From the NCBI GenBank assembly GCA_036377595.1, contig DASUYB010000029.1:1-64000 (forward strand): a DNA stretch of 64,000 nucleotides, read 5' to 3'. The notes beneath the pieces are model-generated. The model was not told the DNA's origin and made no database searches. It was given only the letters and a program-made list of their open reading frames with translations. Below are positions 8,274-14,107 of the stretch, in pieces (position 1 is the stretch's first letter; each line of letters starts with the position of its first letter). The DNA comes from Longimicrobium sp. GTDB lineage: Bacteria > Gemmatimonadota > Gemmatimonadetes > Longimicrobiales > Longimicrobiaceae. Position numbers and translations under genes: made by a program.

Positions 8274-8501
8274 TCAGATCCGCGGCTTCGGCGCGGGGCG
8301 GAAGCGGCAGCAGACGCATCCGCTGGTGCAGTCATCGTCTCCGCCGCCGGGGCCGAAGCGCACGGTGCCGCAGACGCGCACGCACGTGGCGGTGGGCGCC
8401 GCCGCGTTGGCGTCGATGGTGCCGCGCACGTCCTCGTACTCGTCCGTCTCGAACGAGCTGACGCTGACCTGGTCCACGTTCAGGCTGAGCTTCTTCATCA
8501 T
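8274..8501 (-). CDS. RiPP-precursor-like peptide, subtype 1a
   Basis: 75 residues, with ATG-ATG after GGGAGGGAGA. The leader (MMKKLSLNVDQVSVSSFET) carries the motif shared by all eleven small genes of this region: alternating Leu, then V-x-S-F-E-T. After an acidic linker with DVRGT comes a C-terminal region with six Cys and Thr/Ser: CVRVCGT, DDDCTSGCVCC, ending RPAPKPRI. It is nearly identical in its tail to the next gene upstream. The leader resembles those of pinensin-like lanthipeptide precursors described in Bacteroidota and Gemmatimonadota; that link is from memory. No modification enzyme is encoded beside it. It is the last gene of the block read from the promoter at 9688. Confidence 0.8.
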   Translation of the reverse strand: MMKKLSLNVDQVSVSSFETDEYEDVRGTIDANAAAPTATCVRVCGTVRFGPGGGDDDCTSGCVCCRFRPAPKPRI

Positions 8502-8535
8502 TCTCCCTCCCGTGATGGATGGCCCACCCGCCCGG

Positions 8536-8763
8536 TCAGATCTGCGGCTTCGGCGCGGGGCGGAAGCGGCAGCAGACGCACCCGCTGGTGCAGTCGTCGT
8601 CGCCGCCGGGGCCGAACTTCACCGTGCCGCAGATGTGCACGCACGAGACGTAGGGCTTGGTCGCGTCGTCGTTGGCCTCCACGGTGCCGCGCACGTCCTC
8701 GTACTCGTCCGTCTCGAACGAGGCGACGTCGATCTGCTCCACGTTCAGGCTGAGCTTCTTCAT
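8536..8763 (-). CDS. RiPP-precursor-like peptide, subtype 1b
   Basis: 75 residues, ATG 8763 after AGGAGGGGGAAG. The leader MKKLSLNVEQIDVASFET is followed by DEYEDVRGT, exactly as in its neighbour, and the core has CVHICGT, DDDCTSGCVCC and RPAPKPQI. The two are recent duplicates: most differences fall between the RGT and the first Cys. Retained Cys and Ser/Thr positions with a drifting linker fit a ribosomally made, post-translationally modified peptide. It may alternatively be an unmodified Cys-rich or metal-binding peptide. It lies 34 bp upstream of copy 1a and 75 bp downstream of subtype 2. Confidence 0.8.
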   Translation of the reverse strand: MKKLSLNVEQIDVASFETDEYEDVRGTVEANDDATKPYVSCVHICGTVKFGPGGDDDCTSGCVCCRFRPAPKPQI

Positions 8764-8838
8764 CTTCCCCCTCCTGCGGTGAATGGTGCGTCCGTCGCGG
8801 GTGGGGCGGCGGCGTGGGGATCCGCGTGCCGGCGGATC

Positions 8839-9024
8839 TCAGCAATCGTCGATGGTGCAGCCGTTGAAGCACGTTCCCGCCGCGGCGGTGCCGCACAGGG
8901 CGCAGCCGGTGCGGGGGGTGGCCTCGGCGCCGCGCACGGTGCCCCGCGCCGGAACGGCCGCCGCGGTGGGGAACGACTCCACGCGCACCTCGTCGACCGC
9001 CAGCCTCAGCTTCTTCGTCATCAT
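8839..9024 (-). CDS. RiPP-precursor-like peptide, subtype 2
   Basis: 61 residues, start ATG 9024 (a second ATG follows directly), preceded by CTGGAGGC. The leader contains KKLRLAVDEVRVESFPT, so the usual Glu before the Thr is Pro. After ARGTV the core is short: GCALCGTAAAGTC, then FNGC and TIDDC at the end, with five Cys. It is the only member of its subtype in the window. The Gly-Thr pair after the leader (RGT) recurs in subtypes 1 and 3 and could mark the leader-core border; this is inference. Confidence 0.75.
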   Translation of the reverse strand: MMTKKLRLAVDEVRVESFPTAAAVPARGTVRGAEATPRTGCALCGTAAAGTCFNGCTIDDC

Positions 9025-9048
9025 GCCTCCAGGATCGGGTTCACCGGT

Positions 9049-9234
9049 TCAGACGCAGTCCCAGCAGGTCTGCCGCTCGCTGCAGAAGCAGCCGATGTTG
9101 ATCGACGTGCAGTAGCAGGTGTTGGCGCCCTGCGAGACCATCGCGGCGTTCACCGTGCCGCGCCCGGCGCCGTCGCGCGAGGTCTCGAAGCTCTCCACGC
9201 GCAGCGCGTCCATGTCCAGGTTCAGCTTGTTCAT
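9049..9234 (-). CDS. RiPP-precursor-like peptide, subtype 3a
   Basis: 61 residues, ATG 9234 with GGAGACGGAG upstream. Leader MNKLNLDMDALRVESFET, then GRGTV. The core is ANTCYCTS, INIGCFCSE, and a terminal CWDCV, giving six Cys. It closely matches the core of the next gene (NTCYCTS, NIGC, C-S/T-E), with seven extra residues at the C terminus. The Thr/Ser next to Cys would suit lanthionine ring formation, but no dehydratase or cyclase gene is present in the window. Confidence 0.78.
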   Translation of the reverse strand: MNKLNLDMDALRVESFETSRDGAGRGTVNAAMVSQGANTCYCTSINIGCFCSERQTCWDCV

Positions 9235-9280
9235 CGCTCCGTCTCCGGTCCGAAGGGTGGGGGATGCGGCGGGACGCCGC

Positions 9281-9448
9281 TCAGCACTGCTCCGTGCACC
9301 AGCAGCCGATGTTGCGCGACGTGCAGTAGCAGGTGTTGGTGCCGGTGGAGACCCCGCGGGCGTCCACCGTGCCGCGGAACCCGTCGCCGCGCGCGGTGGC
9401 GAAGGTCTCCACGTCCAGCTCCTCGACGTTCAGCGACAGCTTGTTCAT
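9281..9448 (-). CDS. RiPP-precursor-like peptide, subtype 3b
   Basis: 55 residues from ATG 9448 with GAGGAGCGC upstream; the frame remains open further 5', but the leader homology fixes this start. Leader MNKLSLNVEELDVETFAT; the usual S-F-E-T is T-F-A-T. FRGTVD follows, then the core TNTCYCTS, RNIGCWCTEQC. It is first in the block, about 210 bp downstream of a good promoter, and a stem-loop sits in the untranslated leader at 9483-9515. Paralogue of the gene immediately downstream. Confidence 0.78.
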   Translation of the reverse strand: MNKLSLNVEELDVETFATARGDGFRGTVDARGVSTGTNTCYCTSRNIGCWCTEQC

Positions 9449-9482
9449 GCGCTCCTCGCGGTGAAGGGGGATGGAAACGAAA

Positions 9483-9515
9483 CGGACCGCGCACCCGGGA
9501 TGGGCGAGCGGTCCG
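9483..9515 (-). promoter_or_regulatory. Stem-loop in the leader of the first precursor block
   Basis: CGGACCGC pairs with GCGGTCCG around a 17-nt loop, ending 34 bp upstream of the first precursor start codon. It could affect mRNA stability or translation; no riboswitch class is recognised. Confidence 0.4.
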
Positions 9516-9659
9516 TGCGGGCACGAAGGATCGTCATGCGACAGCGACAGGTGCACGCCTGCCGTTGCGCCGTCGCGGCGTCAGCCGGTACCGGAACGAT
9601 TTGCGCGTGACGCATGCGCATGCGCTCTTTCGTGAGCTTAAAGGTGCGGTGTGCGATCC

Positions 9660-9688
9660 AGCATAACCCCCTGACCCTATAGGATCAA
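9660..9688 (-). promoter_or_regulatory. Promoter of the first precursor block
   Basis: On the minus strand TTGATC (9688-9683) and TATGCT (9665-9660) are separated by exactly 17 bp, close to the sigma-70 consensus and much more AT-rich than the surroundings. Transcription would start near 9653 and run through all five genes to about 8270, with an untranslated leader of ~205 nt. The rest of 9516-9747 shows no gene. Confidence 0.6.
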
Positions 9689-9747
9689 GTACCGGGGATT
9701 CGGCTGCTGTGGCTGGTTCCCGCGCCGATAGCAGCATCAAACAGCAA

Positions 9748-9823
9748 GTCTCACGCAGAGTCAGCAGGGTCAGCAGGAGAACGGCTGCAGTTCTCTGCTG
9801 ACCCTGCTAACTCTGCGTGAGAT
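9748..9823. repeat. Long palindrome, family I, copy 2 (asnS terminator)
   Basis: TCTCACGCAGAGTCAGCAGG on the left is mirrored by CCTGCTAACTCTGCGTGAGA on the right, with a short loop rich in CTGCAG. It begins 22 bp after the asnS stop codon and 60 bp before the precursor promoter, so it likely separates the two transcripts. Confidence 0.8.
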
Positions 9824-9844
9824 CAAATCGTTCCAATTCACCGC

Positions 9845-11245
9845 TCAGAAATCGGCGCTCCCGGTGGCGCGCGGATAGGGGATGACGTCGCGGATGTTGG
9901 CGATGCCGGTGGCGTACTGGACCGCGCGCTCGAAGCCCAGGCCGAAGCCCGCGTGCGGCACCGTCCCGTAGCGGCGCAGGTCGCGGTACCACCAGTAGCT
10001 CGCCGCGTCCAATCCCATCTCCGCCATCCGCCGGTCGAGCACGTCCAGCCGCTCCTCGCGCTGCGAGCCGCCGATGATCTCGCCGATCCCGGGCGCGAGG
10101 ACGTCCATCGCCGCCACCGTCCTGCCGTCGTCGTTCTCGCGCATGTAGAACGACTTGATCTCGCGCGGATAGTTCATCACCACCACGGGGCGGCCGACCA
10201 GCTTCTCGGTCAGCCAGCGCTCGTGCTCGCTCTGCAGGTCCACCCCCCACTTCACCGGGAACTCGAACTTCTCGCCGCTCTCCTCCAGCCGCTTCACCAC
10301 CTCGGTGTAGTCCATCCGCTCGAAGCTGCTCTCGATGAACGCCTCGAGCCGGCGGACGCACTCCGGGTCCACGCGCTCGGCGAAGAACGCCATGTCGTCG
10401 GCCCGCTCGTTCAGCAGGTCGGTGAAGATCGACTTCAGGAACGCCTCGGCCAGGTCGGCGTCGTCGTTCAGGTCGGCGAACGCGATCTCCGGCTCGACCA
10501 TCCAGAACTCGGCCAGGTGCCGCGTGGTGTTGCTCCGCTCCGCGCGGAAGGTGGGGCCGAAGGTGTACACGCGGCCCAGCGCCTGGCAGTACGCCTCCAC
10601 GTTCAGCTGCCCCGACACGGTGAGCGAGGCCGAGCGCCCGAAGAAGTCCTGCGCGAAGTCCACCTCGCCCCCGTCGGTGCGGGGGAGGTTCAGCAGGTCG
10701 AGGGTGGAGACGCGGAACATCTCGCCCGCGCCCTCGGCGTCGCTGGTGGTGATGATGGGCGTGTGCACCCAGAAGAACTGGTTGCGGTCGAAGAAGCGGT
10801 GGATGGCCATCGCCATCGTGTGCCGCACGCGGGCGACCGCGCCGAAGGTGTTCGTGCGCGGCCGCAGATGCGCGACCGTGCGCAGGAACTCCATCGAGTG
10901 CTGCTTGGGCTGGATGGGATACGTCTCGGGATCGTCCACCCAGCCGGCGACCTCGATCTTCGTGGCGCGCACCTCCACCGGCTGCGGACGCCCCGGCGTG
11001 GGCACCAGCTCGCCTTCGACCACCACCGAGCAGCCGGCGCTCAGCCGCAGCACCTCGCTCTCGTAGTTCGGCAGCTCCTTCCCGGCGACCACCTGGATCA
11101 TGGCGAAGGCCGAGCCGTCGCTCACGTTGATGAACGAGATGCCGGCCTTGGAGTCGCGGCGGGTGCGCACCCACCCCTGAACGGTGACGGCGCTGCCGGG
11201 CTCCACGGCGCCGGAGAGCAGGTCCTTGATGGTCGGGCGAAGCAT
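9845..11245 (-). CDS. asnS: Asparaginyl-tRNA synthetase
   Basis: 466 residues, usual length for the family. An N-terminal OB-fold anticodon-binding domain ([25 protein letters not shown]) precedes the class II catalytic core. Motif 2 is seen as [25 protein letters not shown]-like and motif 3 as [15 protein letters not shown]. It charges tRNA-Asn in the cytoplasm. It is full-length and shows no sign of conversion into an AsnA-type or amino-acid ligase enzyme, so I regard it as housekeeping although precursor genes surround it. A strong stem-loop at 11278-11309 lies just before its start; a family I palindrome ends it. Confidence 0.97.
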   Translation of the reverse strand: MLRPTIKDLLSGAVEPGSAVTVQGWVRTRRDSKAGISFINVSDGSAFAMIQVVAGKELPNYESEVLRLSAGCSVVVEGELVPTPGRPQPVEVRATKIEVAGWVDDPETYPIQPKQHSMEFLRTVAHLRPRTNTFGAVARVRHTMAMAIHRFFDRNQFFWVHTPIITTSDAEGAGEMFRVSTLDLLNLPRTDGGEVDFAQDFFGRSASLTVSGQLNVEAYCQALGRVYTFGPTFRAERSNTTRHLAEFWMVEPEIAFADLNDDADLAEAFLKSIFTDLLNERADDMAFFAERVDPECVRRLEAFIESSFERMDYTEVVKRLEESGEKFEFPVKWGVDLQSEHERWLTEKLVGRPVVVMNYPREIKSFYMRENDDGRTVAAMDVLAPGIGEIIGGSQREERLDVLDRRMAEMGLDAASYWWYRDLRRYGTVPHAGFGLGFERAVQYATGIANIRDVIPYPRATGSADF

Positions 11246-11277
11246 GATGCGGGCGATCGTCGGTCCGTTTCGACAAC

Positions 11278-11309
11278 GCGCCCGGCGCGGGGGGTCCCGC
11301 GCCGGGCGC
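11278..11309 (-). terminator. Strong stem-loop between precursor block 2 and asnS
   Basis: A perfect 13-bp stem GCGCCCGGCGCGG / CCGCGCCGGGCGC with a 6-nt loop. It separates the last gene of the second precursor block (stop 11368) from the asnS start (11245). The T-run after it is poor, so it may attenuate rather than end transcription into asnS. Confidence 0.45.
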
Positions 11310-11367
11310 CGGGCTTGCGCCGGAATCATAAGCGATCGGGCCGCCGCCCGCATCCCGCCGGGGTGGA

Positions 11368-11577
11368 TCAGATCCCGCCGGGGACGATGTATCCGTTGTC
11401 GCCGGCGCAGCCCATCCGCGCGTCGGTGCAGCCGGCCTCCACGTCGGTGTCGCACCCGCTGTTGTCCTGCGTGCAGCAGTACGGGCTGTACGGGATCGGC
11501 GACGTCGTGGTGTCCGCGTCCGTCCCCGCGCCCGTCTCGAACGACATCACCTCGAGCTCGTCCAGGCTCAGCGTCAT
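11368..11577 (-). CDS. RiPP-precursor-like peptide, subtype 4a
   Basis: 69 residues, ATG 11577 with GGAGACACGG upstream. The leader is shorter than in block 1 ([18 protein letters not shown]), then DADTTTSP. The core has [24 protein letters not shown] and a Gly-rich end. It pairs with the following GTG-started gene through the shared pattern Y-x-P-x-CCT-x-DNSGC-x-T-x2-E-x-GC-x-D. The tail beyond the last Cys ([12 protein letters not shown]) has no match in the set. Confidence 0.78.
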   Translation of the reverse strand: MTLSLDELEVMSFETGAGTDADTTTSPIPYSPYCCTQDNSGCDTDVEAGCTDARMGCAGDNGYIVPGGI

Positions 11578-11592
11578 GGCCGTGTCTCCGGT

Positions 11593-11763
11593 TCAGAGTC
11601 CCGTCGCGATGGTGGTGTCCACGCACCCCGTCTCCGGCCCGGTGGCGCACCCACTGTTGTCGTCGGTGCAGCAGTCGGGCGTGTAGCGCGCCAGGAACGC
11701 CGTCGGCGCGCCCGTCTCGAACGCCGTCACCCGGATCTCCTCCAGCCTCAGCTTCTTCGGCAC
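11593..11763 (-). CDS. RiPP-precursor-like peptide, subtype 4b (GTG start)
   Basis: 56 residues. The start is GTG at 11763 with CTGGAGCGC upstream; easily missed because it lacks ATG and is short. The leader [18 protein letters not shown] keeps the motif as T-A-F-E-T. The core reads [16 protein letters not shown], then PETGCVDTT, closely matching the gene immediately downstream, 15 bp away. Four Cys. The conserved leader and core with a ribosome site make it real despite its size. Confidence 0.72.
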   Translation of the reverse strand: MPKKLRLEEIRVTAFETGAPTAFLARYTPDCCTDDNSGCATGPETGCVDTTIATGL

Positions 11764-11836
11764 GCGCGCTCCAGGATCGTAGGAAGGGAGATGGAGAGCG
11801 GGCGGAGCGGCACCCCGGCCGCCCCGCCCGCCACGG

Positions 11837-12025
11837 TCAGTCGACGGCGATGATCGTGCCGTCCTTGCAGAGGAACGGGTCGCCGCTGGCGCTCTCGCAG
11901 CCGCCGGCGGTGGGGTTGATGCCGCAGCCGCTGGTGCAGCCGGTGCAGCAGTTGAGCGTCCCGCCCGTGCTCGGGATGGCCGCGGCCAGGAACGACTCGA
12001 CCTTCAGGTCCTCGGGATTGAGCAT
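11837..12025 (-). CDS. RiPP-precursor-like peptide, subtype 5a
   Basis: 62 residues, ATG 12025 after CGGAGGAGATCG. Leader MLNPEDLKVESFLAA: the MLNP[ED]DL start defines subtype 5, and the usual E-T after SF is replaced by L-A. The core is NCCTGCTSGCGINPTAGGCESASG, here described in two parts: CCTGC, and TSGCGINPTAGGC. A further Cys occurs in FLCKDG. Subtype 5 shares the CCTGC-x-SGCG-x2-PT-x-GGC core across four genes. Confidence 0.78.
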   Translation of the reverse strand: MLNPEDLKVESFLAAAIPSTGGTLNCCTGCTSGCGINPTAGGCESASGDPFLCKDGTIIAVD

Positions 12026-12101
12026 GGGACGATCTCCTCCGGATGGGGGAATGGAGGCTCCGGACGGGGCGGCCCTTCTCCGCCGCCCCACCCATCGCCG
12101 C

Positions 12102-12263
12102 TCAGTACAGCACCGGATCGCCGCCGCCGCTGGCGCAGCCGCTCGCCGTGGGGTTGATGCCGCAGCCGCTGACGCAGCCCGTGCAGCAGCCCAGGGTTCC
12201 GCCGGTCGGCAGGGCGGAAGAGGTCTCGAACGAATCGACCTGCAGGTCTTCGGGGTTCAGCAT
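12102..12263 (-). CDS. RiPP-precursor-like peptide, subtype 5b
   Basis: 53 residues, ATG 12263 after AGGAGCATC. Leader MLNPEDLQVDSFETSS, then GGTLG. The core is CCTGC, VSGCGINPTASGC, followed by a Gly-rich stretch and DPVLY. Six Cys in all. It is one of the shortest complete members and nearly identical to 5a and 5c in the Cys block. Confidence 0.75.
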   Translation of the reverse strand: MLNPEDLQVDSFETSSALPTGGTLGCCTGCVSGCGINPTASGCASGGGDPVLY

Positions 12264-12339
12264 GGCTGATGCTCCTGTGAGGGGACGTGAATCGGCGGAG
12301 CGGCGTCCCTCGCCGCTCCGCCCCTTGGCAGGCTGCCGG

Positions 12340-12522
12340 TCAGTACGCCAGCACCGGCTCCTGCATACAGATGACCTGCCCGCTGGCGCTGGCGCAGCCG
12401 CCCGCGGTGGGGTTGATCCCGCAGCCGCTGACGCAGCCCGTGCAGCAGAAGCCGCCGCCCGGGGCGGCGATCGCGGCGGAGGTGTCGAAGGACTCGACGT
12501 TCAGGTCGTCGGGGTTGAGCAT
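12340..12522 (-). CDS. RiPP-precursor-like peptide, subtype 5c
   Basis: 60 residues, ATG 12522 after AAGGAGACAC. Leader MLNPDDLNVESFDTSA; core FCCTGC, VSGCGINPTAGGC, then a variable tail VICMQEPVLAY with one more Cys. The conserved block is the same as in 5a, 5b and both halves of 5d; only the linker and tail vary, a pattern expected for a family diversifying outside its ring-forming positions. Confidence 0.78.
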   Translation of the reverse strand: MLNPDDLNVESFDTSAAIAAPGGGFCCTGCVSGCGINPTAGGCASASGQVICMQEPVLAY

Positions 12523-12642
12523 GGGAGTGTCTCCTTGCGATGGGGGGAATGACGCCCCAAGCGGAGCGTCGGGTGAACCGGCATCTCGACTACGGCCGGA
12601 AGGGGTCGGGTGGATCTCACCTCACGTCCGGCGAGATGCCGC

Positions 12643-12903
12643 TCAGGCAGGGCCCGCGCTCTCGCAGCCACCCTCGGTGGGGATGTAGCCGCACCCGCTC
12701 ACGCACCCGGTGCAGCAGTCGCCGGCGCCCGGCACCGCTCCCCCGCCCGCGCAGATGAACACGTCGCCGGTGTCGGCGCTCTCGCAGCCACCCTGGGTGG
12801 GGATGTAGCCGCAGCCGCTGACGCAACCGGTGCAGCATTCGCCGTCCGGACCCAGGGGGATGGTGTCGAACGAATCGACCCTCAGGTCATCGGGGTTCAG
12901 TAT
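12643..12903 (-). CDS. RiPP-precursor-like peptide, subtype 5d, two cores, ATA start
   Basis: 86 codons from position 12903. The leader is [ATA]-LNPDDLRVDSFDT, aligning from the first codon with subtype 5, but the expected ATG is ATA; the ribosome site CGGAGATCG is unchanged. The protein carries two tandem copies of the core: ECCTGC-VSGCGYIPTQGGCESA, then after a linker with one Cys, DCCTGC-VSGCGYIPTEGGCESA. No in-frame ATG, GTG or TTG occurs close upstream. Either ATA is used poorly as a start, or the gene is newly silenced; both core copies are intact, which argues against long decay. It is the first gene of block 2. Confidence 0.55.
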   Translation of the reverse strand: MLNPDDLRVDSFDTIPLGPDGECCTGCVSGCGYIPTQGGCESADTGDVFICAGGGAVPGAGDCCTGCVSGCGYIPTEGGCESAGPA

Positions 12904-13146
12904 GGGACGATCTCCGGGACGAGAGTGGGAGATGCAACGCTCCAGACGGACGTGTCCTGGGCGAGGTGCCCGGTACGCGGCCGGAAGGGAGTGGCCGCGG
13001 GTGAGGGGAGAGGGTACGGTGAGAACCGTCCCGTGGTCAGCGCGCCGGATGCAGTCGGTGTGCTCCGGGATCTTTCGTGGCGGGGCGCCAGCGAAGAGCC
13101 CCCGCGCCGCGGGCACACGGCACGGGAACGACGATGATAATGGCGT

Positions 13147-13173
13147 TTTTTAGGGTGCGCAATATGGCGTCAA
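13147..13173 (-). promoter_or_regulatory. Possible promoter of the second precursor block
   Basis: The gap 12904-13191 holds no convincing gene. Its most AT-rich part has, on the minus strand, TTGACG (13173-13168) and TAAAAA (13152-13147) with a 15-bp spacer, shorter than ideal. The rest of the gap is GC-rich with no recognisable structure. A transcript from here would have a leader of ~240 nt. Confidence 0.3.
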
Positions 13174-13191
13174 ATGTTGTTGTAACTGCGA

Positions 13192-13228
13192 CAAAAAACC
13201 GCGTCACGGCGGCTGCCATGACGCGGTT
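13192..13228 (-). terminator. Rho-independent terminator after nth
   Basis: AACCGCGTCA pairs with TGACGCGGTT around a 12-nt loop; on the minus strand the stem runs into a TTTTTT tract. It lies ~155 bp past the nth stop and would isolate the DNA-repair operon from the precursor genes. Confidence 0.75.
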
Positions 13229-13384
13229 GCGAGGTCCCGATGAGGCCGCTGCCCAGCGTCCCATCTCTTTGGATTCACGAATCTACTCGAACATTCCTTG
13301 AATGTGGGGCAATAGGATGTTTCCGGTGCAAGTCATTGCCGCAACATTGACTTCGGTACAAGGGATACGGGCGAGACGGCGGAG

Positions 13385-14107
13385 TCAGGCCGGCACCGGC
13401 TCCATCGCGTCGGATACGGCCGGCGCCGCCGCGGCCTGGCGATAGGCCGCCGGCGCGGAGGGACACAGCTCGGCGACGACGCAGCGCTCGCAGAACGCCC
13501 GGCGCGCGGTGCAGACGGCGCGGCCGTGGTCGATCAGCAGGTGCGTGAAGATCACCCGGCGCTCGGGGGGGAGCAGCGCGACCAGGTCCGTCTCGATCTT
13601 CTCCGGGTCTTCCTCCTTCGTCAGCCCCAGCCGCGCGGCGTTGCGCTTGACGTGCGTGTCCACCACCACGCCCTCGGCGATGCCGAAGCCCACGCCGAGG
13701 ACGACGTTCGCGGTCTTGCGGCCGACGCCGGGGAGTGTGACGAGCGCCTCCATGCTGGCCGGCACCTCGCCGCCGAAGCGCTCCACCAGCGCGCGGCCCA
13801 GGCCGATCAGCGACCGGCTCTTGTTGCGGAAGAAGTTGAGCGTCTTGAGATGCTCCTCCATCTCCTCCTGCGTGGCCTCCGCGAAGTCCGCGGCCGTGCG
13901 GAAGCGGGCGAAGAGCGCGGGTGTCACCCGGTTCACCGCCGCGTCCGTCGTCTGCGCGGAGAGCACCGTGGCCACCAGCAGCTGCAGCGGCGTGTCGTGG
14001 TCGAGCGAGCACCTGCTGTCGGGGTACTCCGCGTGCAGCCGGTCGAGCACACGGATCAGGCGCTCACGCCGGGCGGCCCTGCTTTCTCTGGGCAAGGATC
14101 TCCTCAA
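13385..14107 (-). CDS. nth: Endonuclease III (DNA glycosylase/AP lyase)
   Basis: 240 residues. The helix-hairpin-helix LPGVGRKTA holds the catalytic Lys (131) and VVDTHVKR the catalytic Asp (150). Four Cys at 199, 206, 209 and 215 (C-x6-C-x2-C-x5-C) form the 4Fe-4S site. It removes oxidised pyrimidines in base-excision repair. The gene starts 44 bp inside the end of polX, so the two are translationally linked; a polX-nth pairing makes sense for repair. The C terminus has a ~25-residue Ala/Pro-rich extension. Confidence 0.96.
   Translation of the reverse strand: MRRSLPRESRAARRERLIRVLDRLHAEYPDSRCSLDHDTPLQLLVATVLSAQTTDAAVNRVTPALFARFRTAADFAEATQEEMEEHLKTLNFFRNKSRSLIGLGRALVERFGGEVPASMEALVTLPGVGRKTANVVLGVGFGIAEGVVVDTHVKRNAARLGLTKEEDPEKIETDLVALLPPERRVIFTHLLIDHGRAVCTARRAFCERCVVAELCPSAPAAYRQAAAAPAVSDAMEPVPA

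Noticed and set aside
5918-8335. Very long open frames (640-866 codons) antisense or out of frame to ftsH, ALDH16 and others
   Set aside because: In DNA this GC-rich, alternate frames lack stops; their translations are Arg/Ala/Gly/Pro strings without motifs and overlap genes with clear domains.
9845-11245. asnS as a possible modification enzyme for the surrounding precursor peptides
   Set aside because: It has a complete anticodon-binding OB domain and all class II motifs, so it looks like the ordinary housekeeping synthetase.
12904-13384. Short frames upstream of nth as further precursor genes
   Set aside because: None carries the SFET-type leader or a Cys core, and none has a ribosome site.
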